A stretch of DNA of 41,566 nucleotides from an uncultured Prevotella sp. (GTDB lineage Bacteria; Bacteroidota; Bacteroidia; Bacteroidales; Bacteroidaceae), in NCBI GenBank assembly GCA_946405145.1, contig CAMJGE010000018.1:1-41566 (forward strand), in the 5' to 3' direction. The notes under the pieces are model-generated. The model made no database searches. It saw only the letters and a list, made by a program, of their open reading frames with translations, and was not told where the DNA came from. This document shows, in pieces, positions 1 through 7,983 of the stretch (position 1 is the first letter of the stretch; each line of letters begins with the position of its first letter). The position numbers were made by a program, and so were the translations under genes.

Positions 1-268
1 CCTTGACGGCAGATACCAGTGCCAGTCCTACGCCCGTATTTCCGCTGGTGGGTTCAATGATGGTGGCACCAGGCTTCAGGATACCTTTCTGCTCAGCATC
101 CTCAATCATCGCCAGTGCGATACGGTCCTTCACGCTACCGCCGGGGTTAAAAAACTCTACTTTGGCAATCACGGGTGTCTCAAGACCCTTTGCCTGTGAA
201 TACTTGTTGAGCTCCAAAAGTGGCGTGTTGCCGATGAGCTCAGTCAGCTGTTTTGCAATCTTTGTCAT
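1..268 (-). CDS. cysK: cysteine synthase A, N-terminal 89 residues (cut by window edge)
   Basis: PLP enzyme that makes L-cysteine from O-acetylserine and sulfide in the cytoplasm. The visible residues carry the family landmarks in order: GNTPLL near residue 18, the NPGGSVKDR motif with the PLP lysine near residue 47, and PTSGNTG near residue 75. The ATG at 266-268 fits a promoter whose -7 box lies about 44 nt upstream. The gene has its own promoter and a copy of the ATACC-N8-GGTAT operator shared by the sulfur genes of this window. The rest lies outside the window. Identification is firm; whether it is CysK or the close paralogue CysM cannot be settled from the N-terminus, though SVKDR and the length before it favour CysK. 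Confidence 0.93.
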   Translation of the reverse strand, partial: MTKIAKQLTELIGNTPLLELNKYSQAKGLETPVIAKVEFFNPGGSVKDRIALAMIEDAEQKGILKPGATIIEPTSGNTGVGLALVSAVK

Positions 269-311
269 AATCTTATCCTTTTATAAATTAATAATGTTTA
301 TTTTCTGGGGG

Positions 312-342
312 CAAAGGTACGGCGATTTCTGCATACCCACAA
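312..342 (-). promoter_or_regulatory. cysK promoter, Bacteroidota type
   Basis: On the minus strand the -7 box TAccTTTG is the complement of 312-319 and the -33 TTG is the complement of 340-342, with 20 bp between. A GGTAT half-site (complement of 333-337) lies just downstream of the -33 box, as it does in the promoters at 23514 and 25168. Confidence 0.75.
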
Positions 343-364
343 TCACCTGTATATGTCATTCTAT

Positions 365-382
365 ATACCATATGTTTGGTAG
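365..382. promoter_or_regulatory. sulfur-regulon operator, copy 1 (cysK)
   Basis: ATACC-N8-GGTAg, one mismatch in the last base. Its near edge is 46 bp from the cysK -7 box and 23 bp from the -33 box, the same spacing as at 9727, 23567 and 25221. Confidence 0.7.
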
Positions 383-383
383 A

Positions 384-1571
384 TCAACTCAAATCGTGGT
401 CAGTCATGGCACAAACACAGGAATCCGACCATACATTCTCTGCTGTTTCCACCATGTCGATGATGGTATAAATGGGCAGGATGATACCCAAGATAGCAAC
501 GGGAACGCCAATGCCCGACATTAGCGAAAGTGTCAGGAAGAAACAACCCATGGGGACACCAGCATTGCCGATGGCAGAGATGACAGAGACGAAAATCCAC
601 AAGAGGATGGTTGACCATGTTAGCGATGTACCGCCATTCTGCATCATAAAAAGTGAAGTGACGAGGATAAAGGCTGCACAGCCGTTCATATTGATCGTGG
701 TGCAGATAGGCAGCACGAAGCGGGCGATATTCTTCTTGACACCCAGGCGATTCTCGGCAGTATCCATCGTCACGGGCAATGTGGCTGCACTGCTCTTAGT
801 GAAGAGGGCCATCAGCACTGCAGGCATCATACGCCCCAGAACATGAACGGGGTTCAGACCTCGCGCCAGTAGGAACAAAGGCAGCACGATAAAGAACTGT
901 ATCACATTACCGCCCAACACTACCAGCACATACTTGCCGATAGAATCTGCCACGACACCTGCAGATACCTGAGCCGACAACTGGGCTGAGAAGGCCACGA
1001 TGCCAAGGGGCAATGTCCAGATAAGTCCGCGGATCAGCAGGAAGAGCAGTTCCTGAAGTCCCTGAAGTCCTTTTACGACAACAGCCTTATTCTCGGATTC
1101 AGGCAACTTCGACAGTCCGATGCCGATGGCAAAAGCCAGCAGCAACAGCGAGAGCACATTACCTTCAAGGAAAGGCTTGACGATGTTATTCGGAATGAGA
1201 CCTATCAGATGACTGTAATAAGAGAGCTGAGGTGTATCGGTGACAGCCTCCCCGCCCTGCCCGACAGCCTCAGCAGGCAGATTGTCTGGAGCCACCAACA
1301 CATAGAGCAACGCTCCCACTGCCGCCGCCGCAAAGGTTGTCAGAAGGGTATAAGTCAACGTACGTCCAAAGATCCTGCCAGAGCCCTTCGAGCCGAAGGT
1401 GGCAAACGTCGTGATGACCGCCAACACAATCGTAGGTACCGCCAGCAACTGAAACAGCCGTGTGTAGACCACAGCCACAAACTCCATCGTCTGGTCGAGC
1501 CAATGCAGCCTTAACACGCCCAATACCGCACCAACCACGAGTGCCGCTATCCATAATATCGTTTTCTTCAT
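384..1571 (-). CDS. DAACS-family cation symporter, possible cystine or amino-acid importer
   Basis: A 395-residue polytopic inner-membrane protein of the dicarboxylate/amino acid:cation symporter family (GltP/TcyP/SstT relatives). The sequence shows repeated hydrophobic segments, a serine-rich re-entrant loop KSSAATLPVT near residue 260, the TTINMNG motif (the NMDGT equivalent) near residue 292, and GNAGVPMG near residue 338. Length is normal for the family. The substrate cannot be read from sequence. Its position beside cysK and an operator of the sulfur regulon makes a cystine or related sulfur amino acid plausible; serine/threonine or dicarboxylates remain possible. The final 20 residues (WSDSCVCAMTDHDLS) are polar and cysteine-bearing. 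A decayed partial paralogue lies at 2554-2915. Confidence 0.85.
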   Translation of the reverse strand: MKKTILWIAALVVGAVLGVLRLHWLDQTMEFVAVVYTRLFQLLAVPTIVLAVITTFATFGSKGSGRIFGRTLTYTLLTTFAAAAVGALLYVLVAPDNLPAEAVGQGGEAVTDTPQLSYYSHLIGLIPNNIVKPFLEGNVLSLLLLAFAIGIGLSKLPESENKAVVVKGLQGLQELLFLLIRGLIWTLPLGIVAFSAQLSAQVSAGVVADSIGKYVLVVLGGNVIQFFIVLPLFLLARGLNPVHVLGRMMPAVLMALFTKSSAATLPVTMDTAENRLGVKKNIARFVLPICTTINMNGCAAFILVTSLFMMQNGGTSLTWSTILLWIFVSVISAIGNAGVPMGCFFLTLSLMSGIGVPVAILGIILPIYTIIDMVETAENVWSDSCVCAMTDHDLS

Positions 1572-1601
1572 AATCTTCTTTGTTACTTAAGTTTTCGGGG
1601 G

Positions 1602-1609
1602 CAAAGGTA
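1602..1609 (-). promoter_or_regulatory. -7 box of the DAACS symporter promoter
   Basis: Complement reads TAccTTTG, 30 nt upstream of the ATG. The operator at 1632-1649 begins 23 bp away, so it covers the place where the -33 box should be. This differs from the 46-49 bp seen for the other targets and would suit repression, or no control of this gene by the site. Confidence 0.6.
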
Positions 1610-1631
1610 CGAACAAATAGCGGAACAGGAA

Positions 1632-1649
1632 ATACCAACATGAGGGTAT
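1632..1649. promoter_or_regulatory. sulfur-regulon operator, copy 2 (symporter / tcdA)
   Basis: Exact ATACC-N8-GGTAT between divergent genes. It ends 48 bp before the tcdA -7 box and 22 bp before its -33 TTG, matching the standard geometry for tcdA. It sits only 23 bp from the -7 box of the symporter. Confidence 0.7.
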
Positions 1650-1670
1650 TTTGCTAAAAATTGCATACGA

Positions 1671-1704
1671 TTGGCGATTAGTTCTAAAATTAGTTGTAAC
1701 TTTG
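1671..1704 (+). promoter_or_regulatory. tcdA promoter
   Basis: -33 TTG at 1671-1673 and -7 box TAacTTTG at 1697-1704, 23 bp apart. The transcript should begin near 1710, which rules out an upstream in-frame TTG start at 1671. Confidence 0.65.
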
Positions 1705-1733
1705 CAGCCGTTATAACCTTCACGAAGAGACGT

Positions 1734-2540
1734 ATGGCATTAGAACAAGCTATTTTCCGCAGGGCGGAACTTCTATTGGGCGATGAGATGATGAGCTGCA
1801 TCGGTGAGAAGCGTGTCATCATCTTCGGTGTGGGCGGCGTAGGCTCATGGTGCGCAGAGAGTCTGGTACGATCAGGTATCAAGCACCTCACTATTGTCGA
1901 TTCAGACCGTGTCTGCATCACCAACATCAACCGCCAGCTGATGGCTACCTCGAAGACCATTGGTCAAGTGAAGGTTGAAGCCTTAAAAGAACGCCTGCTC
2001 AGCATCAACCCTCAGGCAGAGATCACTGCCTTACAACAGATATTCACTGCCGAGACTGCCGACAGTTTCAATATTGGAAGCTACGACTATGTTATCGACG
2101 CCATCGACTCATTGAAAGACAAGGCGCTGCTGATTCTGATGGCTACTCAGACACAGGCAAAGTTCTTTTCTTCAATGGGAGCTGCGCTTAAACTCGACCC
2201 AACAAGGATCAAGACTGCCGAGTTCTGGAAAGTGCAAGGCGACCCGCTGGCCCGTGCTCTCCGCAAGCGTTTCAAGCGCGATGGACAATATCCCAAGCAC
2301 AAGATCCTGTGCGTTTATTCCGATGAGTTGTTAGAGAACAAAGGCCATAATGCCACTTGCGGCACTGAACAATGTATGTGTCCAAAAGCAAAGGTAGGGC
2401 CTGGCGACCCTACCTTGCTGAATCACGAATGGTGCTCTTCAAAAGCCCAAATTAACGGTACCTTGGCTCACATCACCGCCATCTTTGGATTTATGTTGGC
2501 GGGATTGGTCATCCAGGATGCCGTGAAAGAAAATTCTTAA
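1734..2540 (+). CDS. tcdA: tRNA threonylcarbamoyladenosine dehydratase
   Basis: E1-like ThiF-family enzyme that uses ATP to cyclise t6A37 of tRNA to ct6A. The 268-residue product has the nucleotide-binding GVGGVGS at residues 32-38, the D-x-D-x-V-x-x-x-N-x-N-R-Q segment after it, and C-terminal NGTLAHITAIFG typical of TcdA/CsdL. The ATG at 1734 is chosen because the -7 box ends at 1704; an in-frame start at 1671 would lie inside the promoter. In E. coli the gene (csdL) stands with the CsdA-CsdE sulfur-transfer pair, so its place in a sulfur regulon is consistent, although the chemistry itself does not consume sulfur. It stands alone, divergent from the symporter. Confidence 0.9.
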   Translation: MALEQAIFRRAELLLGDEMMSCIGEKRVIIFGVGGVGSWCAESLVRSGIKHLTIVDSDRVCITNINRQLMATSKTIGQVKVEALKERLLSINPQAEITALQQIFTAETADSFNIGSYDYVIDAIDSLKDKALLILMATQTQAKFFSSMGAALKLDPTRIKTAEFWKVQGDPLARALRKRFKRDGQYPKHKILCVYSDELLENKGHNATCGTEQCMCPKAKVGPGDPTLLNHEWCSSKAQINGTLAHITAIFGFMLAGLVIQDAVKENS

Positions 2541-2553
2541 TCAGCTACACAGT

Positions 2554-2915
2554 TTAGTTTTGGTGTGTCTGGCGCCAAGAGTGTACATAGTCCACTAAGG
2601 CACGAACACGCTCAGGATCAGAGTCGTTGGGGATAGAGTCATCAGCACCAAGGATGAAATTGTCAGCAATGTATATATTAAGGTACGCCCGAAGATTCTC
2701 CCCGACCCTTCCGAGCCAAAGGTGGCAAAGGTCGTAATCACTGCCAATACAATAGTTGGCACCGCTAACAACTGGAACAGCCGGATATAAACTGTAGCCA
2801 CGAAATTTATCAAGCCATTGAGCATGTCGAGCCCCAACAGTCCCATTATCGCACCCACCACGAGTGCCACAATCCATAATATCGGCTGATAATTACTCAC
2901 TTTTCTCTGTTTCAT
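2554..2915 (-). pseudogene. decayed partial copy of the DAACS symporter joined to an unrelated C-terminal fragment
   Basis: From the ATG at 2913-2915, about 80 residues closely match the N-terminus of the symporter at 384-1571; both share the run LLAVPTIVLAVITTFATFG and then GSGRIFGRTL. Near 2680 the homology ends. The symporter frame then runs to a stop at 2595, while a second minus-strand frame shows about 35 residues (NFILGADDSIPND, then ERVRALVDYVHSW) ending in a stop at 2554-2556. That second piece looks like the end of another protein I cannot identify. No full membrane transporter can be made, so this is a deletion remnant of a tandem duplicate. Its promoter also resembles that of the intact copy, including an ATACC half-site 23 bp from the -7 box. 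Confidence 0.75.
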
Positions 2916-2941
2916 ATCTTCTTATCTTTTCTAACTGGTTG

Positions 2942-2949
2942 CAAAGGTA
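2942..2949 (-). promoter_or_regulatory. -7 box of the truncated symporter copy
   Basis: Complement reads TAccTTTG, 27 nt upstream of the remnant's ATG. A half operator ATACC follows at 2972-2976, 23 bp from the box, the same distance as the full operator of the intact symporter. This suggests promoter and gene were duplicated together. Confidence 0.5.
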
Positions 2950-3018
2950 CACACTTTTGAGGAATTGGGGAATACCTTTTTCTTCTTTTTTTGCAATCAC
3001 CCATACGTGTTATGCCAC

Positions 3019-3036
3019 ATACCATACGCATGGTAT
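3019..3036. promoter_or_regulatory. sulfur-regulon operator, copy 3 (ridA-sir-cysG-pst operon)
   Basis: The most symmetric copy: seven-base arms ATACCAT and ATGGTAT around ACGC. It ends 49 bp before the plus-strand -7 box at 3085-3092 and 24 bp before the weak -33 element near 3060. On the minus side a CAATC (complement GATTG) lies 23 bp away at 2994, but no good -7 box follows it at the usual spacing. Confidence 0.75.
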
Positions 3037-3059
3037 ATTTTGAAAAAGCCTCATAAAAC

Positions 3060-3092
3060 ATGTAGGTTTATCGGAAAAAGGCTGTACCTTTG
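3060..3092 (+). promoter_or_regulatory. promoter of the ridA-sir operon
   Basis: -7 box TAccTTTG at 3085-3092; weak -33 (ATG in place of TTG) at 3060-3062 with 22 bp between. The weak -33 box fits a promoter that needs an activator. Confidence 0.6.
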
Positions 3093-3119
3093 TGCCAGAA
3101 ATTTCAATTATTCAGAGAT

Positions 3120-3494
3120 ATGAAAGTAATTAGCACAACAAGCGCTCCGAGCGCTATCGGTCCTTACAGTCAGGCCATCCAGGTAGGTAATCTGTTATAC
3201 ACATCGGGACAGATTCCCATCGATCCTGCCACTGGTACTTTTCCAGAGGGAGGCATCCAGGTTCAGGCACGTCAATCATTAAGTAATGTTCGCGCGATAC
3301 TGGAGGAAGCGGGGCTCAATATGAATCATGTAGTAAAGACAACCGTTTTTCTGGCAGACATGAATGATTTTGCCGAGGTGAACAACATCTATGCAGAATT
3401 TTTCAGTGCGCCCTATCCGGCACGTTCAGCAGTAGCCGTCAAGTCTCTTCCTAAAGGTGCACTGATAGAGATTGAGGTCGTAGCTTATAAATAA
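3120..3494 (+). CDS. ridA: RidA family enamine/imine deaminase
   Basis: RidA (YjgF/UK114) hydrolyses reactive enamines such as 2-aminoacrylate, released when PLP enzymes act on serine or cysteine, to keto acids. The 124-residue product has the full family pattern: APSAIGPYSQA near the N-terminus, YTSGQIPIDP, and the C-terminal PARSAV...LPKGALIEIE with the carboxylate-binding Arg and the late Glu. The ATG at 3120 is chosen because the -7 box occupies 3085-3092; an in-frame TTG at 3090 lies inside it. As first gene of the sulfite-reduction operon it probably protects PLP enzymes while cysteine metabolism is induced. Firm identification. Confidence 0.93.
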   Translation: MKVISTTSAPSAIGPYSQAIQVGNLLYTSGQIPIDPATGTFPEGGIQVQARQSLSNVRAILEEAGLNMNHVVKTTVFLADMNDFAEVNNIYAEFFSAPYPARSAVAVKSLPKGALIEIEVVAYK

Positions 3495-3520
3495 TAATCA
3501 TCAAACCAACACAAAGAATT

Positions 3521-5848
3521 ATGTATATCATTCCCAATAGTCTGATAGCTGACATTCAGTATAATCAGAGACTCATAGAACAGTTTAAGCAAGGCGAAAT
3601 CAGTGGTGCACAACTCAAGTCGAACCGCGTACCGATGGGTATCTACGAGCAGCGCCAGGACGGACACTTCATGCTACGCATACGCTGCACAGGTGGTCTC
3701 ATTACACCACGCCAGCTACGTCGTGTGGCCGAGGTGGCACGACAGGTTGAGTGCTCACACATTCACATCACCACTCGTCAGGAGGTACAGATTCACGATG
3801 TGAGTATCGACCAAGCTACACCTGCACTTCTGTCGCTTCAGGAGGAAGGGTTAGCTACACAAGGCGGCGGTGGTAATACCATCCGTAATATGCTGGTTAA
3901 TGAGTTGGGAGGTATTAGTAATCATCAAACTTTCGATCCATATCCCTATGCCATCGGACTCACTACACGCCTCATAGCAGAAAAAGACTCGTGGTCAATG
4001 CCTCGCAAGTTGAAAATTGCCTTCGATTTGAATGAGCCTGATGCCAATTTCTCATTAGTGGCCGATTTAGGATTTATACCACTCATCAAGGATGGACAGC
4101 GTGGCTTCCGTGTATTGCTGGGTGGCAGTGTGGCAAGTAACCCCCACAAAGGTTGGCAGGTGTTTGATTTCTTGCCTGAGAAAGACTTGTTCCGTGCTGC
4201 CAAGGCTGCAAAGAACTTCTTTAACCTGAATGGCAACCGTAAGAACCGTCATAAAGCACGCATTCGCTACATATTCTATAAAAATGGCGAGGAGGAGACT
4301 AAACGGTTGTATTTTGAGGAGTATGACAAACTGGGGGCTGATGCATCGCTTGACTTTGAGCCCGCAGTTCTGCCATTTGAATATAAGGTACCGACATTTG
4401 CACCTATCAACGACGAAAGCGAAGCATTCAAGACGTGGAAGCGCCGCTATGCACAAAAGCAGAGTGTAGGCAATGGCTATTATGCTGTCATCCCCTTCCT
4501 GCATGGTAACACCTCACCCGAAGTGTTTGCCAAGATAGCCGACTTCTTGGAGGAGTTTGGCAACGATGTCATTCGCTTTACGCCACGCCAGAATATGCAA
4601 GTTCGTAATATTCCTGAAGCCTACCTGCCTAACGTGTACCAATTCTTTAAGAATTTAGGATTGTCGCTTGATGTCCCTGTGATACTCAACAACCTTACCT
4701 CATGTACAGGTGCTGACACTTGTCGTTTGGGCATCTGCCTGCCCAAGGGATTGGTAAAGGGGATACGCCGCAAGTTAGAGCAAAGCAATCTTGACCTGGA
4801 CCAACTGCCAGACTTGAAGATTAACATTAATGGCTGTTCCAACTCATGCGCCCAAAACGCTTGGAGCGACTTGGGATTTAGTGGACGAATCGGCAGAGTA
4901 GATGATCATCCCTATCCAGCCTACACGGTATGGGCACGTGTGAATGGCAAAACAGAACTGGCTGAGGCACTGGGCTATTTGGCAGCCAAAGACATTCCAT
5001 CGTTTGTAGTTGACTATCTGGGAGGCTACTTGCAGGTGAAAGATCAGTATGAAAGCTACGATGCCTTTGTACGTGCCAAGGGAGCAGAGGTGATTAAAGC
5101 GACTATTTCACGCTATCTGGATGTGCCTGCATTCGATGAAGATAAGAACTACTATTTCGACTGGGGTGCCGAAGAGGTATTCTCACTGACCAGCCACGGA
5201 CAGGCAGAGTGTTCTGCAGGTCTGTTCGACATCATCGAGCTGGATCAGGCTACCATCAAGGAAAAGCAAGACGCACTGGCTCTGCCTGGAGCCGACAAGG
5301 ACAAGTTGCTGCGCGATATCGTATTCTCAGCTTCGCGCATGCTACTCGTTACCCGTGGTGCCGATCCGAGAACCAACGATGAGGTATATGCCAACTTTGA
5401 ATCTCTTTTTATCGATGCAGGTATTGTATCTGCCGGATTCAAGGCTGTGGTAGAGAAAGCACGTCATGGCGAGACGCTTGTTGCCGTTAGAGAGCAGGTT
5501 GATGCGTTGGCAGCCAAGGTCAATGAACTCTATGCCAACATGGACGACTCATTGCAGTTTAAGACAGTGCCTTCATCTACACCCCAGCAGGCAGAGCCTG
5601 TTAAAACTGATGGCGCCAATCACGATGCCGACGTGAAGAAAGACTTCAGAGGTGTTGCCTGTCCCATGAATTTCGTGAAGACCAAGATACAACTCTCTAC
5701 GATGCAGAGCGGCCAGCTTCTGGAGATACTGCTTGACGATGGTCAGCCCATCAACAATGTGCCAGGCAGTGTGCGCCAAGAGGGACATAAGGTGCTATCT
5801 ACAGAGAAAGTTGACAACTATTGGAAAGTGTTAATCCAAAAGAAATAA
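3521..5848 (+). CDS. siroheme [4Fe-4S] sulfite reductase with C-terminal TusA domain
   Basis: Assimilatory sulfite reductase haemoprotein, six-electron reduction of sulfite to sulfide. Two ferredoxin-like plus siroheme half-repeats span residues 1-540. The siroheme/Fe-S ligands are C395-x5-C401 and C439-x3-C443, the usual arrangement. Residues 545-685 form a helical region I do not recognise. After a Pro/Gln-rich linker (685-705), residues 708-775 form a TusA-type sulfur-carrier domain with its cysteine at C714 in ACPMNFVKTK; the second Pro of the classical CPxP is replaced. The free TusA at 25810 has nearly the same motif. The protein is longer than an ordinary Sir, and no CysJ flavoprotein is present, so ferredoxin is the likely electron donor. 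It could be called nitrite reductase from the fold, but the genes around it are all for sulfur. Confidence 0.9.
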   Translation: MYIIPNSLIADIQYNQRLIEQFKQGEISGAQLKSNRVPMGIYEQRQDGHFMLRIRCTGGLITPRQLRRVAEVARQVECSHIHITTRQEVQIHDVSIDQATPALLSLQEEGLATQGGGGNTIRNMLVNELGGISNHQTFDPYPYAIGLTTRLIAEKDSWSMPRKLKIAFDLNEPDANFSLVADLGFIPLIKDGQRGFRVLLGGSVASNPHKGWQVFDFLPEKDLFRAAKAAKNFFNLNGNRKNRHKARIRYIFYKNGEEETKRLYFEEYDKLGADASLDFEPAVLPFEYKVPTFAPINDESEAFKTWKRRYAQKQSVGNGYYAVIPFLHGNTSPEVFAKIADFLEEFGNDVIRFTPRQNMQVRNIPEAYLPNVYQFFKNLGLSLDVPVILNNLTSCTGADTCRLGICLPKGLVKGIRRKLEQSNLDLDQLPDLKININGCSNSCAQNAWSDLGFSGRIGRVDDHPYPAYTVWARVNGKTELAEALGYLAAKDIPSFVVDYLGGYLQVKDQYESYDAFVRAKGAEVIKATISRYLDVPAFDEDKNYYFDWGAEEVFSLTSHGQAECSAGLFDIIELDQATIKEKQDALALPGADKDKLLRDIVFSASRMLLVTRGADPRTNDEVYANFESLFIDAGIVSAGFKAVVEKARHGETLVAVREQVDALAAKVNELYANMDDSLQFKTVPSSTPQQAEPVKTDGANHDADVKKDFRGVACPMNFVKTKIQLSTMQSGQLLEILLDDGQPINNVPGSVRQEGHKVLSTEKVDNYWKVLIQKK

Positions 5849-5852
5849 GCAA

Positions 5853-6977
5853 ATGAATTTCCTTCCTATCAACATACGCATTAGCGATGCAAAGATACTG
5901 ATTGTTGGCGGCGGTAAGGTGGCTACTCATAAAGCCACCATACTAAACCGTTTTACTGACAGGGCTACGGTGATAGCCCCCGAAGTGAGCGATGGCATCA
6001 AAGCTTTGCCTTTTCATTGGGAGGAGCGTCCATTTAGCGAGACAGATTTGGAAGGTGTGACTCTGCTGTTTGTGTGTACAGGTGATCACGAGCTGAACCA
6101 TCAGATCCGTCAGGCGGCCCGACAAAGAGGGATACTGACCAGTGTGTGCGACTCGCCCGATGAGTGTGACTTCACTTCGCCTGCCATCTATCGGGATGGC
6201 GATCTGACTATCTCTGTCGCCTCTGATGCCAAAGACGTGAAGCGCAGCATCGCCATACGCGATCGTATTGCCGCTCTGGCAAGCAGTCAGCAAAAGACGC
6301 CAGGGGTGACCCTCGTAGGTTTTGGTCCTGGCGACCCAGAACTGCTCACGGTGAAAGCCATCAAAGCCCTGCAACAGGCTGATATCATCTTCCATGACGA
6401 CCTGGTAGATAAGAGTTTCCTGAAAACTTTTCCAGCCGAGCTGGTATATGTCGGCAAGCGCAGTGGGCATCATAGTGCAGAGCAGCATGAGATCAACCTG
6501 TTGTTGCTGAAGGCAGCCCTCAAAGGCAAACGGGTGGTGCGACTAAAAGGAGGCGACCCCATGCTCTTTGCCCATGCACAGGAAGAGATATGCTATCTGG
6601 AGAACCGTGGGATTGAGGTTACGGTGGTGCCTGGCATTACCACTGCATCGGCACTTGCAGCACGCGCAAAGGTGAGTCTGACGGAGAGAGGAGTCTCGCA
6701 GAGCGTGGCACTTATCAATGGTCATGCCAACCGCCCACTAACCCCCGATGCCGAGACACTGGTCTATTATATGGGAGCCTCAAAACTGCAGCAGATAGCT
6801 CAGACCCTCATAGCCCGAGGCAAGCGCCCTGGCACTCCCGTGCTGCTCGCATCCAACCTATCGACTGCCCACGAACAGTTTTTCCATACCACCCTTGCTG
6901 ATCTGGCAAACAAGGAGCCGAATTATCCGACTCCCTTGATAGCCCTCGTAGGCGAAGTTGCCAAAAACCAACATTGA
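5853..6977 (+). CDS. cysG: bifunctional siroheme synthase: precorrin-2 dehydrogenase/ferrochelatase plus uroporphyrinogen-III methyltransferase
   Basis: Makes siroheme, the cofactor of the reductase encoded 4 nt upstream. Residues 1-145 are the NAD-dependent dehydrogenase/ferrochelatase half with the Rossmann GGGKVA at 19-24 and a CTGD motif. Residues 150-374 are the SAM-dependent uroporphyrinogen-III C-methyltransferase half, with VGFGPGDPELL near 155, GGDPMLFAHAQEE and VPGITTASALAA. At 374 residues it is shorter than the 457-residue E. coli CysG because the dehydrogenase half lacks the C-terminal dimerisation part. Order and tight spacing show co-transcription with sir. Confidence 0.92.
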   Translation: MNFLPINIRISDAKILIVGGGKVATHKATILNRFTDRATVIAPEVSDGIKALPFHWEERPFSETDLEGVTLLFVCTGDHELNHQIRQAARQRGILTSVCDSPDECDFTSPAIYRDGDLTISVASDAKDVKRSIAIRDRIAALASSQQKTPGVTLVGFGPGDPELLTVKAIKALQQADIIFHDDLVDKSFLKTFPAELVYVGKRSGHHSAEQHEINLLLLKAALKGKRVVRLKGGDPMLFAHAQEEICYLENRGIEVTVVPGITTASALAARAKVSLTERGVSQSVALINGHANRPLTPDAETLVYYMGASKLQQIAQTLIARGKRPGTPVLLASNLSTAHEQFFHTTLADLANKEPNYPTPLIALVGEVAKNQH

Positions 6978-7000
6978 AATCATCATTAATTAAGGTATAT

Positions 7001-7981
7001 ATGAAAAAGAATTATTTGAAGTTATCAATCGTACTATTTGCTGTATCAACTATCCTTGCAGCATGTGGTGGAAAGAAAGAATCAAAAGTTGGCCCTAATG
7101 GCGAATTGAGTGGAGAAATTTCATTGTCAGGTGCTTTTGCCCTCTATCCCTTGGCCGTGCAATGGGCAGATGAGTTTCAGAAGTTGCATCCTGACGTAAA
7201 GATTGATGTTTCGGCAGGTGGAGCTGGCAAGGGTGTAACCGATGCTATTGCCGGTGTGGTGGATTTTGGTATGGTAAGCCGTGAATTAAGTGAAGCTGAG
7301 ATTCAGCGTGGTGCTGTAGGCTTTGCAGTTGCTAAGGATGCGGTTGTGCCAACAATCAACGCCAAGAATCCTGCAATTCTTGATCTCAAGAAGCACGGCG
7401 TGAAGCGTGATGATCTGATTGCCTTGTGGATTAAGGGCGAGAAAAAGACATGGGGCCAACTGGCTGGCACCAGCGATGCGACACCTGTTGCAGTATATAC
7501 ACGTAGTGATGCCTGTGGTGCTGCCGAAACCTGGGCTCTGTATTTAGGAAAGAAACAAGAAGACTTGCAGGGAACAGCTGTGTTTGGTGATCCTGGATTG
7601 GCTGCTGCTATTCAGAAAGACGTAAATGGCCTTGGATTAAACAACATTGGCTACGCCTACGATACCAAGACAGGCAAGCCCAACCCAGGATTAGCCGTAG
7701 CCCCAATCGATGTGAACAATAACGGCCAGATAGACCCTGAAGAGGATTTCTACGATACCAAAGAGGGCGTAGTGAAGGCTATTATTGATGGCCGCTATCC
7801 CTCGCCTCCTGCTCGCGATCTCTATTTGGTATCAAAAGGAGTTCCTACCGATCCCGTGGTTGTCGCTTTCCTACAATATATCCTAACAGACGGACAAAAG
7901 GAAAATGGTCCTCAGGGGTATATCAGCATTCCGCAGGAAAAGCTTGACGCCGGACTGAAGAAATTGGGCGTAAAAAAATAA
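7001..7981 (+). CDS. PstS-like lipoprotein, periplasmic oxyanion-binding component (sulfate suspected)
   Basis: Substrate-binding lipoprotein of a Pst-type ABC importer. A lipobox LAAC places the lipidated cysteine at residue 22. The ATG at 7001 is chosen over an in-frame TTG at 6974, which overlaps the preceding stop and would spoil the signal peptide. Ligand-contact regions of PstS are present but altered: SGAFALYPL, VDFGMVSREL, and RSDACGAAET where E. coli PstS has an R-x-D-G-S-G-T pattern, so the Ser and Thr contacts become Cys and Ala. It follows siroheme synthase within 25 nt. Annotation pipelines would say phosphate; the operon and regulon argue for sulfate or another sulfur oxyanion. 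Molybdate or phosphate cannot be excluded. Confidence 0.85.
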   Translation: MKKNYLKLSIVLFAVSTILAACGGKKESKVGPNGELSGEISLSGAFALYPLAVQWADEFQKLHPDVKIDVSAGGAGKGVTDAIAGVVDFGMVSRELSEAEIQRGAVGFAVAKDAVVPTINAKNPAILDLKKHGVKRDDLIALWIKGEKKTWGQLAGTSDATPVAVYTRSDACGAAETWALYLGKKQEDLQGTAVFGDPGLAAAIQKDVNGLGLNNIGYAYDTKTGKPNPGLAVAPIDVNNNGQIDPEEDFYDTKEGVVKAIIDGRYPSPPARDLYLVSKGVPTDPVVVAFLQYILTDGQKENGPQGYISIPQEKLDAGLKKLGVKK

Positions 7982-7983
7982 TC

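Noticed and set aside
1270..1641. Other-frame ORFs inside the symporter, encapsulin and MetY genes
   Set aside because: They are shadows in other frames of clearly real genes and contain no recognisable domain.
6974..7000. TTG start for the PstS-like gene overlapping the siroheme synthase stop
   Set aside because: The ATG at 7001 gives a proper lipoprotein signal peptide; the extra residues would disrupt it.
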